Origin: an uncultured Bacteroidaceae bacterium | Lineage (GTDB): Bacteria; Bacteroidota; Bacteroidia; Bacteroidales; Bacteroidaceae | Direction of reading: 5' to 3' | DNA: 64,000 bases | Assembly (NCBI GenBank): GCA_944321635.1 | Contig: CALULY010000001.1 | Coordinates: forward strand, 119,885-183,884 | Shown: positions 46,384 through 55,815 of the stretch, one piece after another | Layout of the letters: every line of letters begins with the position of its first letter | How positions within the stretch are numbered: position 1 is the stretch's first letter | Notes under the pieces: model-generated | The model's input: only the letters and a program-made list of their open reading frames with translations | Database searches by the model: none | Told to the model about the DNA's origin: nothing | Made by a program: the position numbers and the translations under genes

Positions 46384-47289
46384 TCAGAGTCGGGCGGGCA
46401 AGCCCAGGTACTCGAAGATTTCTGCCGGCTTGTCCGGGTCAAACCATCTGATGTCCCCGTCCTTTTTGAGCCATGTCATCTGTTTGCGGGAGTAGATCCG
46501 CGTGTTTTGTCTTATCTTGTCAAGGGCGAAATCGAGCGTCCATTCTCCGTCGAGGTATTTGAATATTTCTTTGTATCCGACGGTGTTCAGCGAGTTTGTG
46601 TGCCTGTGTGGCAGCAGTGCCTTGCATTCATCGATCAGTCCGGCTGCGGCCATGGCGTCGACGCGGCGGTTTATGCGGTCGTACAACTCCTCGCGCTCCC
46701 GGCGCAAACCCACCTTGATTATGTCAAAATCGCGTTGCTTCCTGGTGCTCGTTCTGAATGACGTGTAGGTTTTCCCCGTCATGTAACAGATTTCCAATGC
46801 GTGCATCACCCGCTTGGGGTTCTTGATGTCGGCGGTGGCATAGTATTCCGGGTCGAGCAGCTTCAGCTCTGCGGCGAGGCGGTCGAGCCCCTCTTTGGCA
46901 TATTTGTCCAATATGAACGCCCTTGTCTCGGCATCCACCGTGGGGATGTCGTCGATGCCGTGGCAGACAGCATCGACATACATCATCGAGCCTCCTGCCA
47001 TCACCACCGTGTCGTGTGAACGGAAGAGGTCGCCGAGCAGGGTCATCGCGTCGCTCTCAAACTGTGCCGCGCTGTAATAGTCCCCCGGCTCTTTGATTGC
47101 GATGAAGTGATGCCGCACCTCGGCCAGTTGCCCCGCGTCCGGGGCTGCCGTGCCGATGGCCATGCCTTTGTAAATCTGCCGCGAGTCGGCCGACAGGATC
47201 TCCGTCCCGCAACGTTTGGCGATTGCGATGGCGATGTCGGTCTTTCCAGATGCCGTAGGGCCTACGACTGTGATCAGTCTTTTGTTCAT
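46384..47289 (-). CDS. miaA: tRNA dimethylallyltransferase
   Basis: MiaA adds a dimethylallyl group to A37 of tRNAs reading U-starting codons. The 301-aa protein has the P-loop GPTASGKT (10-17), [36 protein letters not shown] and [16 protein letters not shown] blocks. The C-terminal arm ([26 protein letters not shown]) is typical. The ATG at 47289 lies 10 bp after a terminator-like hairpin that follows the upstream gene. Confidence 0.96.
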   Translation of the reverse strand: MNKRLITVVGPTASGKTDIAIAIAKRCGTEILSADSRQIYKGMAIGTAAPDAGQLAEVRHHFIAIKEPGDYYSAAQFESDAMTLLGDLFRSHDTVVMAGGSMMYVDAVCHGIDDIPTVDAETRAFILDKYAKEGLDRLAAELKLLDPEYYATADIKNPKRVMHALEICYMTGKTYTSFRTSTRKQRDFDIIKVGLRREREELYDRINRRVDAMAAAGLIDECKALLPHRHTNSLNTVGYKEIFKYLDGEWTLDFALDKIRQNTRIYSRKQMTWLKKDGDIRWFDPDKPAEIFEYLGLPARL

Positions 47290-47299
47290 GTCAAAACAA

Positions 47300-47329
47300 A
47301 AGACCTATGCCAGACGCGGCATAGGTCTT
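47300..47329 (-). terminator. Terminator-like hairpin immediately upstream of miaA
   Basis: A perfect 12-bp stem, AAGACCTATGCC at 47300-47311 and GGCATAGGTCTT at 47318-47329, has a 6-nt loop and on the minus strand is followed by TTGTTTTGA. It lies 18 bp after the stop at 47348 and 10 bp before the miaA ATG, so it terminates the upstream gene or acts as an attenuator of miaA. Confidence 0.75.
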
Positions 47330-47347
47330 CATGCATTGCGGGTCGTG

Positions 47348-47893
47348 TTATTTCTCTTCGTCAAAGTTGCCTTCACCGTCCATGGTGAAGCCTTCAGGGT
47401 CGAAGTCCTCGCTGTCGAAGTCCTCGTCGCCATAGAAATTCTCATCCAGGTCCATATTCTGATCGACTTTGGCAACGTCGTCATAGTCCAATGTCTGCTT
47501 GGGAGCTTTGCCTTGCTGCCTTGTGCAGACCGGTTCCATCAGGTTCTTGCCCGTGATGATCTCGGTCAATTCGATGAAAAAGACGCGCTCGGAGAGCGGA
47601 TCGAATACATATATCATCTTCTGTTTCTCATCCTCAAGCAATTCATCGAGCTTTGTCTCGTTCATCACCCAGCAGTCCTCTTCGGAACTTGTCCCCATGT
47701 CTTCGAGCGTGACCTCTGTCTCTTTCTCCCAATTGTCGTCGCAAATGAAGAAAGAGGTCATCTGGTTGTCATCGTACTTAACGGACTTGAGTATTGCAGT
47801 GTGCAGGGCATAGAACGTTGCCTCTGAATCAATCTGTATTTCCCTTACGAAATCATCAACTTCATCGGAGATGATAGTAAATCTGTATACCAT
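47348..47893 (-). CDS. pRiA4b ORF-3-like protein
   Basis: This 181-aa acidic protein starts at ATG 47893 (MVYRFTIISDEVDDFVREI). Its body (TFYALHTAILKSVKYDDNQ, TSFFICDDNWEKETEVTLE, KQKMIYVFDPLSERVFFIEL) matches the plasmid pRiA4b ORF-3 / IS1096-Orf3-like fold, a conserved Bacteroidales protein of unknown function, commonly found next to miaA. The C-terminus is an acidic tail (DENFYGDEDFDSEDFDPEG). Despite the family name there is no sign of a plasmid or insertion sequence here. Confidence 0.85.
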   Translation of the reverse strand: MVYRFTIISDEVDDFVREIQIDSEATFYALHTAILKSVKYDDNQMTSFFICDDNWEKETEVTLEDMGTSSEEDCWVMNETKLDELLEDEKQKMIYVFDPLSERVFFIELTEIITGKNLMEPVCTRQQGKAPKQTLDYDDVAKVDQNMDLDENFYGDEDFDSEDFDPEGFTMDGEGNFDEEK

Positions 47894-47934
47894 AAGTCTT
47901 TTGTATGTTGTTTCAAATTGCGCGGTAAAATTAG

Positions 47935-47942
47935 CAAAAATA
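47935..47942 (-). promoter_or_regulatory. Candidate promoter of the pRiA4b ORF-3-like gene
   Basis: On the minus strand TATTTTTG matches TAnnTTTG, about 42 bp before the ATG at 47893. The upstream -33 region is not clear. Confidence 0.5.
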
Positions 47943-48124
47943 TTATTCTGCAAACCTTGCTAAATATATTTTTGGCCGAATGCGCAGGTTGCCCGCACGG
48001 CTTGCTGTGGCAGTGCCGGGGCAAGCCTTTGGAGGCGGCTTGGGCGGTTTGAATGAAAATCTTAGTATCTTTGGAGCGCGGCATCCGATTGCCTGCCGGT
48101 TGCATCAGATGTCATGTCCTGGAA

Positions 48125-48199
48125 CATACAATGTTTTGCCACAAATCATTGTATGCAAATGGCAAGAACATTGTATGCTGATGCCGAAATCATTGTATG
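48125..48199. repeat. 22-bp-phased array with CATTGTATG words (family 3)
   Basis: CATACAATG at 48125 and CATTGTATG at 48147, 48169 and 48191 stand exactly 22 bp apart, the first being the reverse complement of the others. Spacers are unrelated apart from GGCAAGAA/TGCCGAAA similarity. The array lies in the divergent gap between the pRiA4b ORF-3-like gene and the clostripain gene, 50 bp before the latter's start. The sequence differs from both other array families in this window but the period is the same. The rest of the 355-bp gap (47894-48248) holds the promoter at 47935 and no gene. Confidence 0.85.
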
Positions 48200-48248
48200 T
48201 TATTCACCCTGCATTTGAGATATGTTGTTTGACATCCGACCTTTGAAT

Positions 48249-49409
48249 ATGAAACATCTGTTTTTCTTGCTCATCGCATCATTGCTCATCTCCTGCGACA
48301 AACAGGACGTTGCCAGGGAGCGTGCGGAACTGCCGTCGCTGGACTTGACTTGCATAATATATATGGTGGGGGACAACAACCTGTCGTCAAACATCGAGTC
48401 AAACATCAATGCCATAAAGTCAGGGCTGGGCAAGATGTCGCACAGCGTCAATGTCATTGCCTTGGTTGACAAGTCCGGGACGAACCCGCAGTTGCTCGCT
48501 TTGCGGCAGGATGGCGAGGGGAATGTCTCGCGCGAAGTGCTCAGGGAATACGACGAGACCAATGTGCTCGACACCGCTTTCATGGCAAGCGTGTTGAGGG
48601 AGGCCGCCGAGATGTGCCCTGCCACGCACTATGTCCTCGACCTGTGGTCTCACGGGATGGGGTGGTTGCCAGCCGATTTGCCGTTTTACCCAACGCAAAG
48701 GTGGTTCGGACAGGACGAAGGAGCTTACATGGACATAAAAGACCTCGCCGGTGTCTTGCAATCGTCGGGGTTGCACTATGACTTCATCATGTTTGATGCC
48801 TGCTTGATGGCGACGGTCGAGGTTGCATACGAGTTGCGCCGTTCCGCCGACTGCATCGTAGCTTCGCCGATCGAGGTGTGGGAGATGGGCTTCCCGTATT
48901 CCACCATCATGCCGGCATTGGAGCGTGAGGATCGTGCGGTGGCGGTCGCTGAGGCCTATGCCGCCTACTATGACGGGGAATATTCCAGTTCATACGGCAT
49001 AGAGATGACTGGGGCCATCTCGGTCATCGATTGCGCGGCGTTGGAGCATCTTGCCGAAGTGGTGCGATGCCAGACCGAGGCTCTTTCCCCGGTCTATGAC
49101 GAGTCAATCGTCAACGACATAATGAGGTTTGACCGCAACAACTACCACTACCTGTATGATTTCGGGGACTATATGACCAAACTGTTGGGAGAGGACGGGG
49201 CAGCACCTGTCAAGGAAGCACTTGACGCGGTGTTCCGTTACAGGCATTCGACACCGACATTCGGCGTAGGCTCGTCGGCGATCGACCTTGACCCTTCCCG
49301 CTACACAGGCATCGGGTGCTATGTCCCCAGGATGTCCTACACGGGATGGAACAACTACTACAAGACGTTGCAATGGTTTGAGGACACACGACATTTACCA
49401 ATCTATTAA
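48249..49409 (+). CDS. Clostripain-family (C11) cysteine peptidase lipoprotein
   Basis: This 386-aa lipoprotein (signal ending in LLISC, Cys16) carries the peptidase C11 fold. The catalytic dyad is His135 (LDLWSHGMGW) and Cys185 (FDACLMATVE). Upstream YMVGDNNLSSNIESNINAI is a family hallmark. C11 peptidases such as clostripain and PmC11 cut after Arg or Lys and often self-activate. Probably exported to the outer membrane. The Fhs gene follows after 15 bp. Confidence 0.88.
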   Translation: MKHLFFLLIASLLISCDKQDVARERAELPSLDLTCIIYMVGDNNLSSNIESNINAIKSGLGKMSHSVNVIALVDKSGTNPQLLALRQDGEGNVSREVLREYDETNVLDTAFMASVLREAAEMCPATHYVLDLWSHGMGWLPADLPFYPTQRWFGQDEGAYMDIKDLAGVLQSSGLHYDFIMFDACLMATVEVAYELRRSADCIVASPIEVWEMGFPYSTIMPALEREDRAVAVAEAYAAYYDGEYSSSYGIEMTGAISVIDCAALEHLAEVVRCQTEALSPVYDESIVNDIMRFDRNNYHYLYDFGDYMTKLLGEDGAAPVKEALDAVFRYRHSTPTFGVGSSAIDLDPSRYTGIGCYVPRMSYTGWNNYYKTLQWFEDTRHLPIY

Positions 49410-49424
49410 CATAAGGAACAGAGC

Positions 49425-51092
49425 ATGAAGAGTGACATCGAAATCGCAAGGGAGTGCGAACTGAAGAAGATAAAAGAAGTGGCGCGCTCGACGGGGATAC
49501 CTGTCGATGAATTGAGCAACTACGGGCGTTACATCGCCAAAGTGCCTGCCCACCTGATCGACGAGCAGAGGGTCAAGCGCAGCAATCTCATCCTCGTGAC
49601 CGCCATCACGCCTACCAAGGCGGGGATAGGCAAGACCACCGTCTCGATAGGCCTTGCCCTCGGGTTGAACAAGGTGGGCAAAAAGGCCATCGTCGCCCTG
49701 CGTGAGCCGTCGCTCGGCCCATGTTTCGGCATGAAGGGCGGCGCGGCGGGCGGAGGCTATGCCCAGGTGCTGCCGATGGAGAACATCAATTTGCACTTCA
49801 CGGGCGACTTCCACGCAGTTACCTCGGCGCACAACATGATTACCGCCTTGCTTGAGAACTATATGTACCAGCACGAAGCCGACGGATTCGGTTTGAAAGA
49901 AGTGTTGTGGAAGCGTGTCATGGATGTCAACGACCGCTCTCTGCGCAACATTGTCACTGGCCTGGGCGGGCGGACCAACGGCGTGCCGCATGAGTCGGGC
50001 TTTGACATAACGCCGGCATCGGAAATAATGGCTATCCTGTGCCTTGCTACCGACCTTGACGACCTGCGCCGGCGCATCGACAACATATTGCTTGGTTACA
50101 CATTCGACGACCGCCCGTTCACCGTGCACGACCTCGGGGTGACAGGGGCGATAGTTGTCTTGCTGAAGGATGCGCTCAACCCCAACCTCGTGCAGACGAC
50201 GGAGAACACTCCCGCATTCGTCCACGGGGGACCATTCGCCAACATAGCCCATGGATGCAACTCCGTGCTGGCGACAAAGATGGCCTTGACGTTTTCCGAC
50301 TATGTTGTCACTGAGGCAGGCTTTGGTGCTGATCTCGGGGCGGAGAAGTTTTACAACATCAAGTGCCGCAAGGCTGGATTGTCCCCCAAGCTGACGGTGA
50401 TAGTAGTAACCCTCAAGGGCTTGAAGATGCATGGCGGCGTGAGCGAGGACATGATTGGCGAGCCTAACATCGTAGGTGTAGGCACGGGACTTCACAACCT
50501 CAACAAGCACATAGACAACATCCGCTCATTCGGGCAGCACGTGGTCGTCGCCCTCAACCGTTATGCCAGCGATGAGGATGAGGAAATCGAGGCCGTGCGT
50601 GATTTCTGCCAGAACAAAAAGGTGGGCTTTGCGGTCAACAATGCGTTTGCCGAGGGCGGTGACGGCGCGATAGATCTCGCCAACGAAGTGATCCGCACCA
50701 TTGAGAAACGGCCGTCGGATCCGTTGCAATTCACCTACAACGACGAGGACACGACGACGGAGAAGATTGAGAAGATTGCCAAACGCATCTACGGCGCGGC
50801 CGATGTGACTTACAGCCTCAAGGCACGCAAGATGCTAAGGATGGTGGATAAGCTCGGGCTTGGCTCTTATCCGGTCTGCATAGCCAAGACGCAGTACTCA
50901 TTTTCTGCCGATCCGAAGGCATACGGCGTGGCAAAGGATTTTGAGTTCCACATCAAAGACATTGTGATTAACATGGGAGCCGAGATGATAGTTGTCATCG
51001 CCGGCGACATAATGCGTATGCCTGGTTTGCCCAAGAGCCCCCAAGCTAATCGCATAGACATTGTGGACGGCCACATCGAGGGATTGAGCTGA
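49425..51092 (+). CDS. fhs: Formate--tetrahydrofolate ligase
   Basis: This 555-aa enzyme makes 10-formyl-THF from formate and THF with ATP, supplying one-carbon units. The P-loop is [10 protein letters not shown] (62-71). [36 protein letters not shown], and [12 protein letters not shown] are strongly conserved. The C-terminal [14 protein letters not shown] and [16 protein letters not shown] are diagnostic. A strong terminator follows 34 bp after the stop. Confidence 0.97.
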   Translation: MKSDIEIARECELKKIKEVARSTGIPVDELSNYGRYIAKVPAHLIDEQRVKRSNLILVTAITPTKAGIGKTTVSIGLALGLNKVGKKAIVALREPSLGPCFGMKGGAAGGGYAQVLPMENINLHFTGDFHAVTSAHNMITALLENYMYQHEADGFGLKEVLWKRVMDVNDRSLRNIVTGLGGRTNGVPHESGFDITPASEIMAILCLATDLDDLRRRIDNILLGYTFDDRPFTVHDLGVTGAIVVLLKDALNPNLVQTTENTPAFVHGGPFANIAHGCNSVLATKMALTFSDYVVTEAGFGADLGAEKFYNIKCRKAGLSPKLTVIVVTLKGLKMHGGVSEDMIGEPNIVGVGTGLHNLNKHIDNIRSFGQHVVVALNRYASDEDEEIEAVRDFCQNKKVGFAVNNAFAEGGDGAIDLANEVIRTIEKRPSDPLQFTYNDEDTTTEKIEKIAKRIYGAADVTYSLKARKMLRMVDKLGLGSYPVCIAKTQYSFSADPKAYGVAKDFEFHIKDIVINMGAEMIVVIAGDIMRMPGLPKSPQANRIDIVDGHIEGLS

Positions 51093-51126
51093 GCCATTAT
51101 ATATAATAATAGGTATAGGCCTGACC

Positions 51127-51163
51127 AAGCCGCCGCCTGTCACTGATGACATGGCGGCGGCTT
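51127..51163 (+). terminator. Terminator of fhs
   Basis: AAGCCGCCGCC at 51127-51137 pairs with GGCGGCGGCTT at 51153-51163; TGTCA and TGACA extend the stem inside, with a 4-nt loop and one bulged T. TTTG follows. Confidence 0.85.
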
Positions 51164-51325
51164 TTGTCATGTCCGCTCCTGTTGTGCAAGGATGCACCAG
51201 GAGGCCCTGCACGGTGTTGCATTGGAAATGTAACTTTTGATTAAATGCAATGTAACTGTCCCGTAGTCGCTCCTACACATCAAAAGCCGTATTTCGCACC
51301 CGGAAAGATAAACGACAGACGAAAC

Positions 51326-54004
51326 ATGACGAAAAAACTAACATCAACCATCTGCTTGCTGCTTTTCGCGCTCTTTGCATCAGCCACTGACATTCGTGGC
51401 ACGGTGAAGGACAGCGAGACAAAAGAGCCCTTGATTGGTGCTTCGGTGCAAATCGCCGGGACGACAATCGGAACTATCACAGACTTGGACGGCACATTCA
51501 TCCTGCCAGGCGTGGACGGGGAGAGGACGATCACCGTGTCCTACGTCTCATACGTCACAGAGACGTTGACGGTAGACCCGACCAAGGACGATGAACCAAT
51601 AGAAGTGATGCTCTCGCCCGACAACCGCCAGCTCGGCGAAGTCATGGTGACAGCGCGTAAAAACAACGAGACGGCGACAGCCCTCCTGAAGGAAAGGCAG
51701 AAATCGACCATCCCAATCGAGAACATCGGCGCACGCGACCTGTCAGTCAAAGGCATCTCTGACGTGCAGGAGGGTGTCAAAAAGCTCACAGGCATCTCCG
51801 TCGCATCGTCGGGACAGATAATCGTGCGCGGCCTGGGCGACCGTTACAGCATCACCACCCTTAACGGGATGTCTGTGGCATCACCCAATCCGGACAACAA
51901 ACTGATCCCGCTCGACCTGTTCCCGACCTCCACGGTCAAAAACATCACTGTCAGCAAGGTTTACGACGCGGCCACGTTTGCGGACTACTCAGGGGCGCAC
52001 ATCGACATTGCTACCAAGGATCAGACAAGTGACAACTTCTTCGAGGCGAGCTTTGCGCTGAAGGGCTATGCCAATACGCTTGGCGGCTATTTCTATGAGA
52101 TGGACAGGGCTTCGACGCTCTTCCGCAACCCGTCGATTGACGAGAGGGCGTTTGACAAGGGCATGAAGACTACGGACTTCAGGGAGTTCTCCAAGGCTAA
52201 CAAGATATTCAACACCGGCTTCAACGTCGAGCGGCGCACTGCAATCCCGGCGTTCTCGGGCAACGCCTCATTCGGACGTAACATCAGGTTGGGCTCAAAC
52301 GACCTCAACATCCTCGCATCGTTGAGCATCAGCAACAGCCTCAGTTCGATGGACAATGCGATGGTCAAGACGCTCAATGCCGTGGGTGAGACCAACGACT
52401 ACTATGACTACGACGCTTACATCAACGAGTTGAAGGTGGCTGGACTTGCCAGCGTGGGCTATTCGTTCAGGGAAGCCGACCACATAGGTTACACGATGTT
52501 CTACGCACGCAACGCCGTCAACGAATACATGACCCGTGTCGGCTACAACTACGAGGACAACCAGCTGACTGGCATCAACGACGTGATGCACATCTATACG
52601 TTGCAGAACCACCAATTGTCCGGCTACCACGAGTTCGGGGACAAATGGTCGTTGACGTGGAAGGGGTCTTACGGCAAGACCACCAGCGAGGAACCGGACA
52701 GGCGTCAGGTGATGTACGAGAGGACACCCGATGGCATCGAGTTCTTCCAACTCAACCAGCAGGAGACCATGCGTTACTTCGGCGGCCTGACGGAGAAGGA
52801 ATATCTTGCAGACATCTCATCCGAGTACAAATTCGGCGAGGGCAACAAGATAGTTTTCGGCGCGGCCTACAAGGACAAGCGGCGAGATTACAGCGCGACA
52901 CGCTTCTATTACAACCTGCACTCGATAGATTCTTATATCGAAGACATATACTCCCCCGACAATTACATCAATGCCGCGAGCATAGCGTCGGGTGAAGTAG
53001 GGTTGAGGCGGGTCATGCAGCCCAAGGATTCCTATGACGCGGCCAACCGCATCGCGGCAGGATTTGTAAGTGCCGAGATCTACCCGGTTGCAGACCTGTT
53101 GATAAACCTCGGGGTGCGCTACGAGCACACGGACCAGTACGTAGACTACTACGACGACGCATCGATTGCACGCCGGAGCTCGTTGAAGAAGCACGACTTC
53201 TTCCCGGCGCTCAACGCACGCTACCAGTTCAGGGAGAACAGCAGTTTCCGCCTCTCGTTCTCTCGCACCGTGACACGGCCGTCGTTCATCGAGATGTCGC
53301 CGTTCCTCTACCAGGAGTCATACGGAGGGGCGCAAATCCGTGGTAACGAAAACCTCAAGAACGGCTACAACTGGAACGTAGACTTACGCTACGAATACAT
53401 CACCAAAGGCGGAGACGTCTTCTCGGCAACAGCCTACTACAAGCTGCTCGAAGACCCGATTGAGCGCACGCAGTTCCTCCAGGGCGGGGCGACGGTGCAC
53501 TCGTTCAACAACGCCGACACCGGCCTTGCGGCAGGCATAGAGGTCGAGGCAAGGAAGAAAATCATCGAGGGGCTCATCCTCGGGGCGAATGTATCCTATA
53601 TGTACACCGACGTGGTGCTTCCTGAAGGCGGTGCATACACCAACACGTCCCGTGCGTTGCAAGGCGCGTCACCCTACCTCGTAAATGCCGACCTGACATA
53701 CGCGCCGCGCTTCAAGGACGGTGGCAGCATGACGCTCGCGCTCCTTTACAACCTGCAAGGGCCGCGCATCCACTCGGTCGGTGTGTCTGGGCTCGGCGAC
53801 ATCACGCAGTTGACGCTGCACACGCTGAATTTCGTGTCCCGCTACAACTTCAACGATCATGCGAGCCTTTCGCTCAAGGCCAACGACCTGCTCAACCGTG
53901 ACGTGGTGTTTGAACAGGAGACCCCGCTGACGGGAGGCAAGCAGGTGGTCGAGCGTTTCAAGACTGGCATCAACTTTGAGATAGGATTCACTTACAGACT
54001 TTGA
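51326..54004 (+). CDS. TonB-dependent outer-membrane receptor
   Basis: This 892-aa protein has a signal peptide (MTKKLTSTICLLLFALFASA), a carboxypeptidase-regulatory-like domain (about 21-100; IRGTVKDSETKEPLIGA), a plug domain (SVKGISDVQEGVKKLTG, VRGLGDRYSITTLNGM) and a 22-strand barrel ending in FEIGFTYRL, with a C-terminal aromatic. It imports ligand with TonB energy. The next gene is a surface lipoprotein, probably a binding partner; the ligand is unknown. The ATG at 51326 precedes the signal peptide directly. Confidence 0.92.
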   Translation: MTKKLTSTICLLLFALFASATDIRGTVKDSETKEPLIGASVQIAGTTIGTITDLDGTFILPGVDGERTITVSYVSYVTETLTVDPTKDDEPIEVMLSPDNRQLGEVMVTARKNNETATALLKERQKSTIPIENIGARDLSVKGISDVQEGVKKLTGISVASSGQIIVRGLGDRYSITTLNGMSVASPNPDNKLIPLDLFPTSTVKNITVSKVYDAATFADYSGAHIDIATKDQTSDNFFEASFALKGYANTLGGYFYEMDRASTLFRNPSIDERAFDKGMKTTDFREFSKANKIFNTGFNVERRTAIPAFSGNASFGRNIRLGSNDLNILASLSISNSLSSMDNAMVKTLNAVGETNDYYDYDAYINELKVAGLASVGYSFREADHIGYTMFYARNAVNEYMTRVGYNYEDNQLTGINDVMHIYTLQNHQLSGYHEFGDKWSLTWKGSYGKTTSEEPDRRQVMYERTPDGIEFFQLNQQETMRYFGGLTEKEYLADISSEYKFGEGNKIVFGAAYKDKRRDYSATRFYYNLHSIDSYIEDIYSPDNYINAASIASGEVGLRRVMQPKDSYDAANRIAAGFVSAEIYPVADLLINLGVRYEHTDQYVDYYDDASIARRSSLKKHDFFPALNARYQFRENSSFRLSFSRTVTRPSFIEMSPFLYQESYGGAQIRGNENLKNGYNWNVDLRYEYITKGGDVFSATAYYKLLEDPIERTQFLQGGATVHSFNNADTGLAAGIEVEARKKIIEGLILGANVSYMYTDVVLPEGGAYTNTSRALQGASPYLVNADLTYAPRFKDGGSMTLALLYNLQGPRIHSVGVSGLGDITQLTLHTLNFVSRYNFNDHASLSLKANDLLNRDVVFEQETPLTGGKQVVERFKTGINFEIGFTYRL

Positions 54005-54051
54005 TAAATCAGAAACCAACAGTTTAACAAACCCAATTTAATTAATCGTTT

Positions 54052-55287
54052 ATGGAAAAATCGAGATTCGGCCTTTTGGCCATGGCATTGATGGCATCAA
54101 TGGTGGCATTCACCTCTTGCGATGACGACGATGATGCAACAAATGGCGGCGGTGACGGCACGACGACGGCAGGCACCACGCTCCAAGGCGAGTACACCAG
54201 CGACTTGACGCTTGAGGCCAACAAGACCTACACCCTCACTGGAGGCGTGCACATCAAGCGTGGCGCGACGCTGACAATCCCCGAGGGCGTGCAGATCGTG
54301 GCTGTCGATGACGACACCCCGGACTACATCCTCATCGAGCAGGGCGCGAAGATTGACGCGCAGGGCACTGCCACCAACCCCATCGTGATGACATCCGAAT
54401 TGAAGGAAGCAGGTGCGTGGGGCGGCATCCACATCTGCGGCTATGCACACACCAATGCCCAAGGCGGCACGGGCAGCTCGGAGATAGGCAATGCCACTTA
54501 CGGAGGCAACGACGACAACGACAACTCAGGCATCTTGCGGTATGTCCGCTTGGAGTACACCGGTTTCGCCCTGGACGAGGAGCACGAGGCCAACGGCATA
54601 TCGTTCTACGGCGTGGGACGTGGCACGACGGTCGAGTACTGCCAGGCCTACAAAGGGTCTGACGACGGCTTCGAATTCTTCGGAGGCTCGGTCAACGTGC
54701 GCAACATGGTCGTGACGAGCTGCTCGGACGACTCGTTTGACTGGACTGAAGGGTGGAACGGCTACGGGCAGTTCCTCGTTGCCTACCAAGAGGAGGCAGG
54801 CACGCTCGGTTACGACTGCGACTGCCTGATGGAGTGCGACAACAACGGCGACAACCCGATCATCACGCCGATGGCTCACCCGGTCTTGGCCAATGTGACG
54901 CTGATAGGCAACGGCGGCGATGCCCAGGGCGTGCGCTTGCGTGCCGGCACGGAGGTCGAACTCTACAACACTCTCATCACCGGCAAGGCTCTCCCGCTCA
55001 CGGTGGAGACTGCCCACACCGAGGAGGCTTTGCGTGACGGCGTGTCCAAATTGGAATATGTCGCCATCAGCGGCGAGCTCGACAGCGAGAACGGTGTCTA
55101 CACCAACACTATGTTTGCTGCCGCGACGGGCAACTTGACCAACCAGACGTTCAACTTCACTGACACATACGTCGGCACGGTAGCAGGCGGCAAGGACATG
55201 GCGGCGGTCAACCCGTTCTTCACTGCTGCTGCTTACAAAGGCGCGGTGCAGGCTGGCAACGACTGGACGGCGGGCTGGACGCTCTGA
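54052..55287 (+). CDS. Right-handed beta-helix surface lipoprotein
   Basis: This 411-aa lipoprotein has the lipobox AFTSC (Cys23) followed by DDDDD, an acidic stretch like the surface-export signal known for Bacteroidetes lipoproteins. Repeated turns of the form ILRYVRLEYTG, TTVEYCQAYKGSDDGFEFFG, VRNMVVTSCSDDSFDW and LANVTLIGNGGDAQGVRL indicate a parallel beta-helix. Its place directly after the TonB receptor suggests a receptor-associated ligand-binding protein; similar proteins are sometimes mislabelled multidrug transporter. No catalytic motif is seen. Confidence 0.78.
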   Translation: MEKSRFGLLAMALMASMVAFTSCDDDDDATNGGGDGTTTAGTTLQGEYTSDLTLEANKTYTLTGGVHIKRGATLTIPEGVQIVAVDDDTPDYILIEQGAKIDAQGTATNPIVMTSELKEAGAWGGIHICGYAHTNAQGGTGSSEIGNATYGGNDDNDNSGILRYVRLEYTGFALDEEHEANGISFYGVGRGTTVEYCQAYKGSDDGFEFFGGSVNVRNMVVTSCSDDSFDWTEGWNGYGQFLVAYQEEAGTLGYDCDCLMECDNNGDNPIITPMAHPVLANVTLIGNGGDAQGVRLRAGTEVELYNTLITGKALPLTVETAHTEEALRDGVSKLEYVAISGELDSENGVYTNTMFAAATGNLTNQTFNFTDTYVGTVAGGKDMAAVNPFFTAAAYKGAVQAGNDWTAGWTL

Positions 55288-55323
55288 GACGTTCTCATCT
55301 TCTGATTTGATTTCATAGTTTTG

Positions 55324-55354
55324 GCGGGAAGCCCTCGTGGCTTCCCGCTTTTTT
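55324..55354 (+). terminator. Terminator of the TonB receptor/lipoprotein pair
   Basis: A perfect 10-bp stem GCGGGAAGCC (55324-55333) and GGCTTCCCGC (55339-55348) with a CTCGT loop is followed by a run of six T. It is 37 bp after the lipoprotein stop. Confidence 0.95.
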
Positions 55355-55418
55355 GTGCGGTGGATCTGGCGTGACCCGTTCGCGCAGTGTTAGTGGCGCG
55401 CCGCTGTCCGTGGGCGTG

Positions 55419-55691
55419 GGATCGGGGGAAAACTCGATGAGGCCAGGCCTGAACTTTCGTGTCTCGGTGCTTAAAGTTCGTTGCCTCCGTACATAAAGTA
55501 TATTCAGAACTTTTGTTTATATATTCAAAACTTCTGTTTATATAAACAAAAGTTCTGTTTATATATTCAAAAGTTTTGTTTTAACTTTATGTACGGGGGA
55601 AATGAACTTTTCCCGGCGAGAGATTGAAGTTTAAGCACCGAGGCACCGGACTTCAAGTCCGGCTTCATCGTGCTTAATGCCCGACGGCGTG
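55419..55691. repeat. Dispersed 273-bp 22-bp-phased element, copy D
   Basis: Four 22-bp units run at 55419-55506 (GGATCGGGGGAAAACTCG; CTCGGTGCTTAAAGTTCG at 55463; CTCCGTACATAAAGT at 55485). A 75-bp core lies at 55507-55581, and five inverted units at 55582-55691 (AACTTTATGTACGGGG, GAACTTTTCCCGGCGAG, GAAGTTTAAGCACCGAGG, ending CCCGACGGCGTG). CCGTACATAAAGT and ACTTTATGTACGG are perfect complements. It lies between convergent genes, so it is not a promoter-specific element. Confidence 0.9.
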
Positions 55692-55756
55692 GCGGTCTGC
55701 GGTGTGCATGGCGGCTCGTGCCATGCCGTTTGCGGGATTGATGAGGGTGTGGAAAA

Positions 55757-55788
55757 GGGCGGCAGCACGTTGTCATGTGCTGCCGCCC
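55757..55788 (-). terminator. Terminator of the GH20 operon
   Basis: A perfect 12-bp stem GGGCGGCAGCAC (55757-55768) and GTGCTGCCGCCC (55777-55788) has an 8-nt loop and, on the minus strand, TTTT after it. It lies 28 bp beyond the hexosaminidase stop. Confidence 0.9.
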
Positions 55789-55815
55789 TTGGTGTGTTCA
55801 GCGTTGCGGGTTGTC

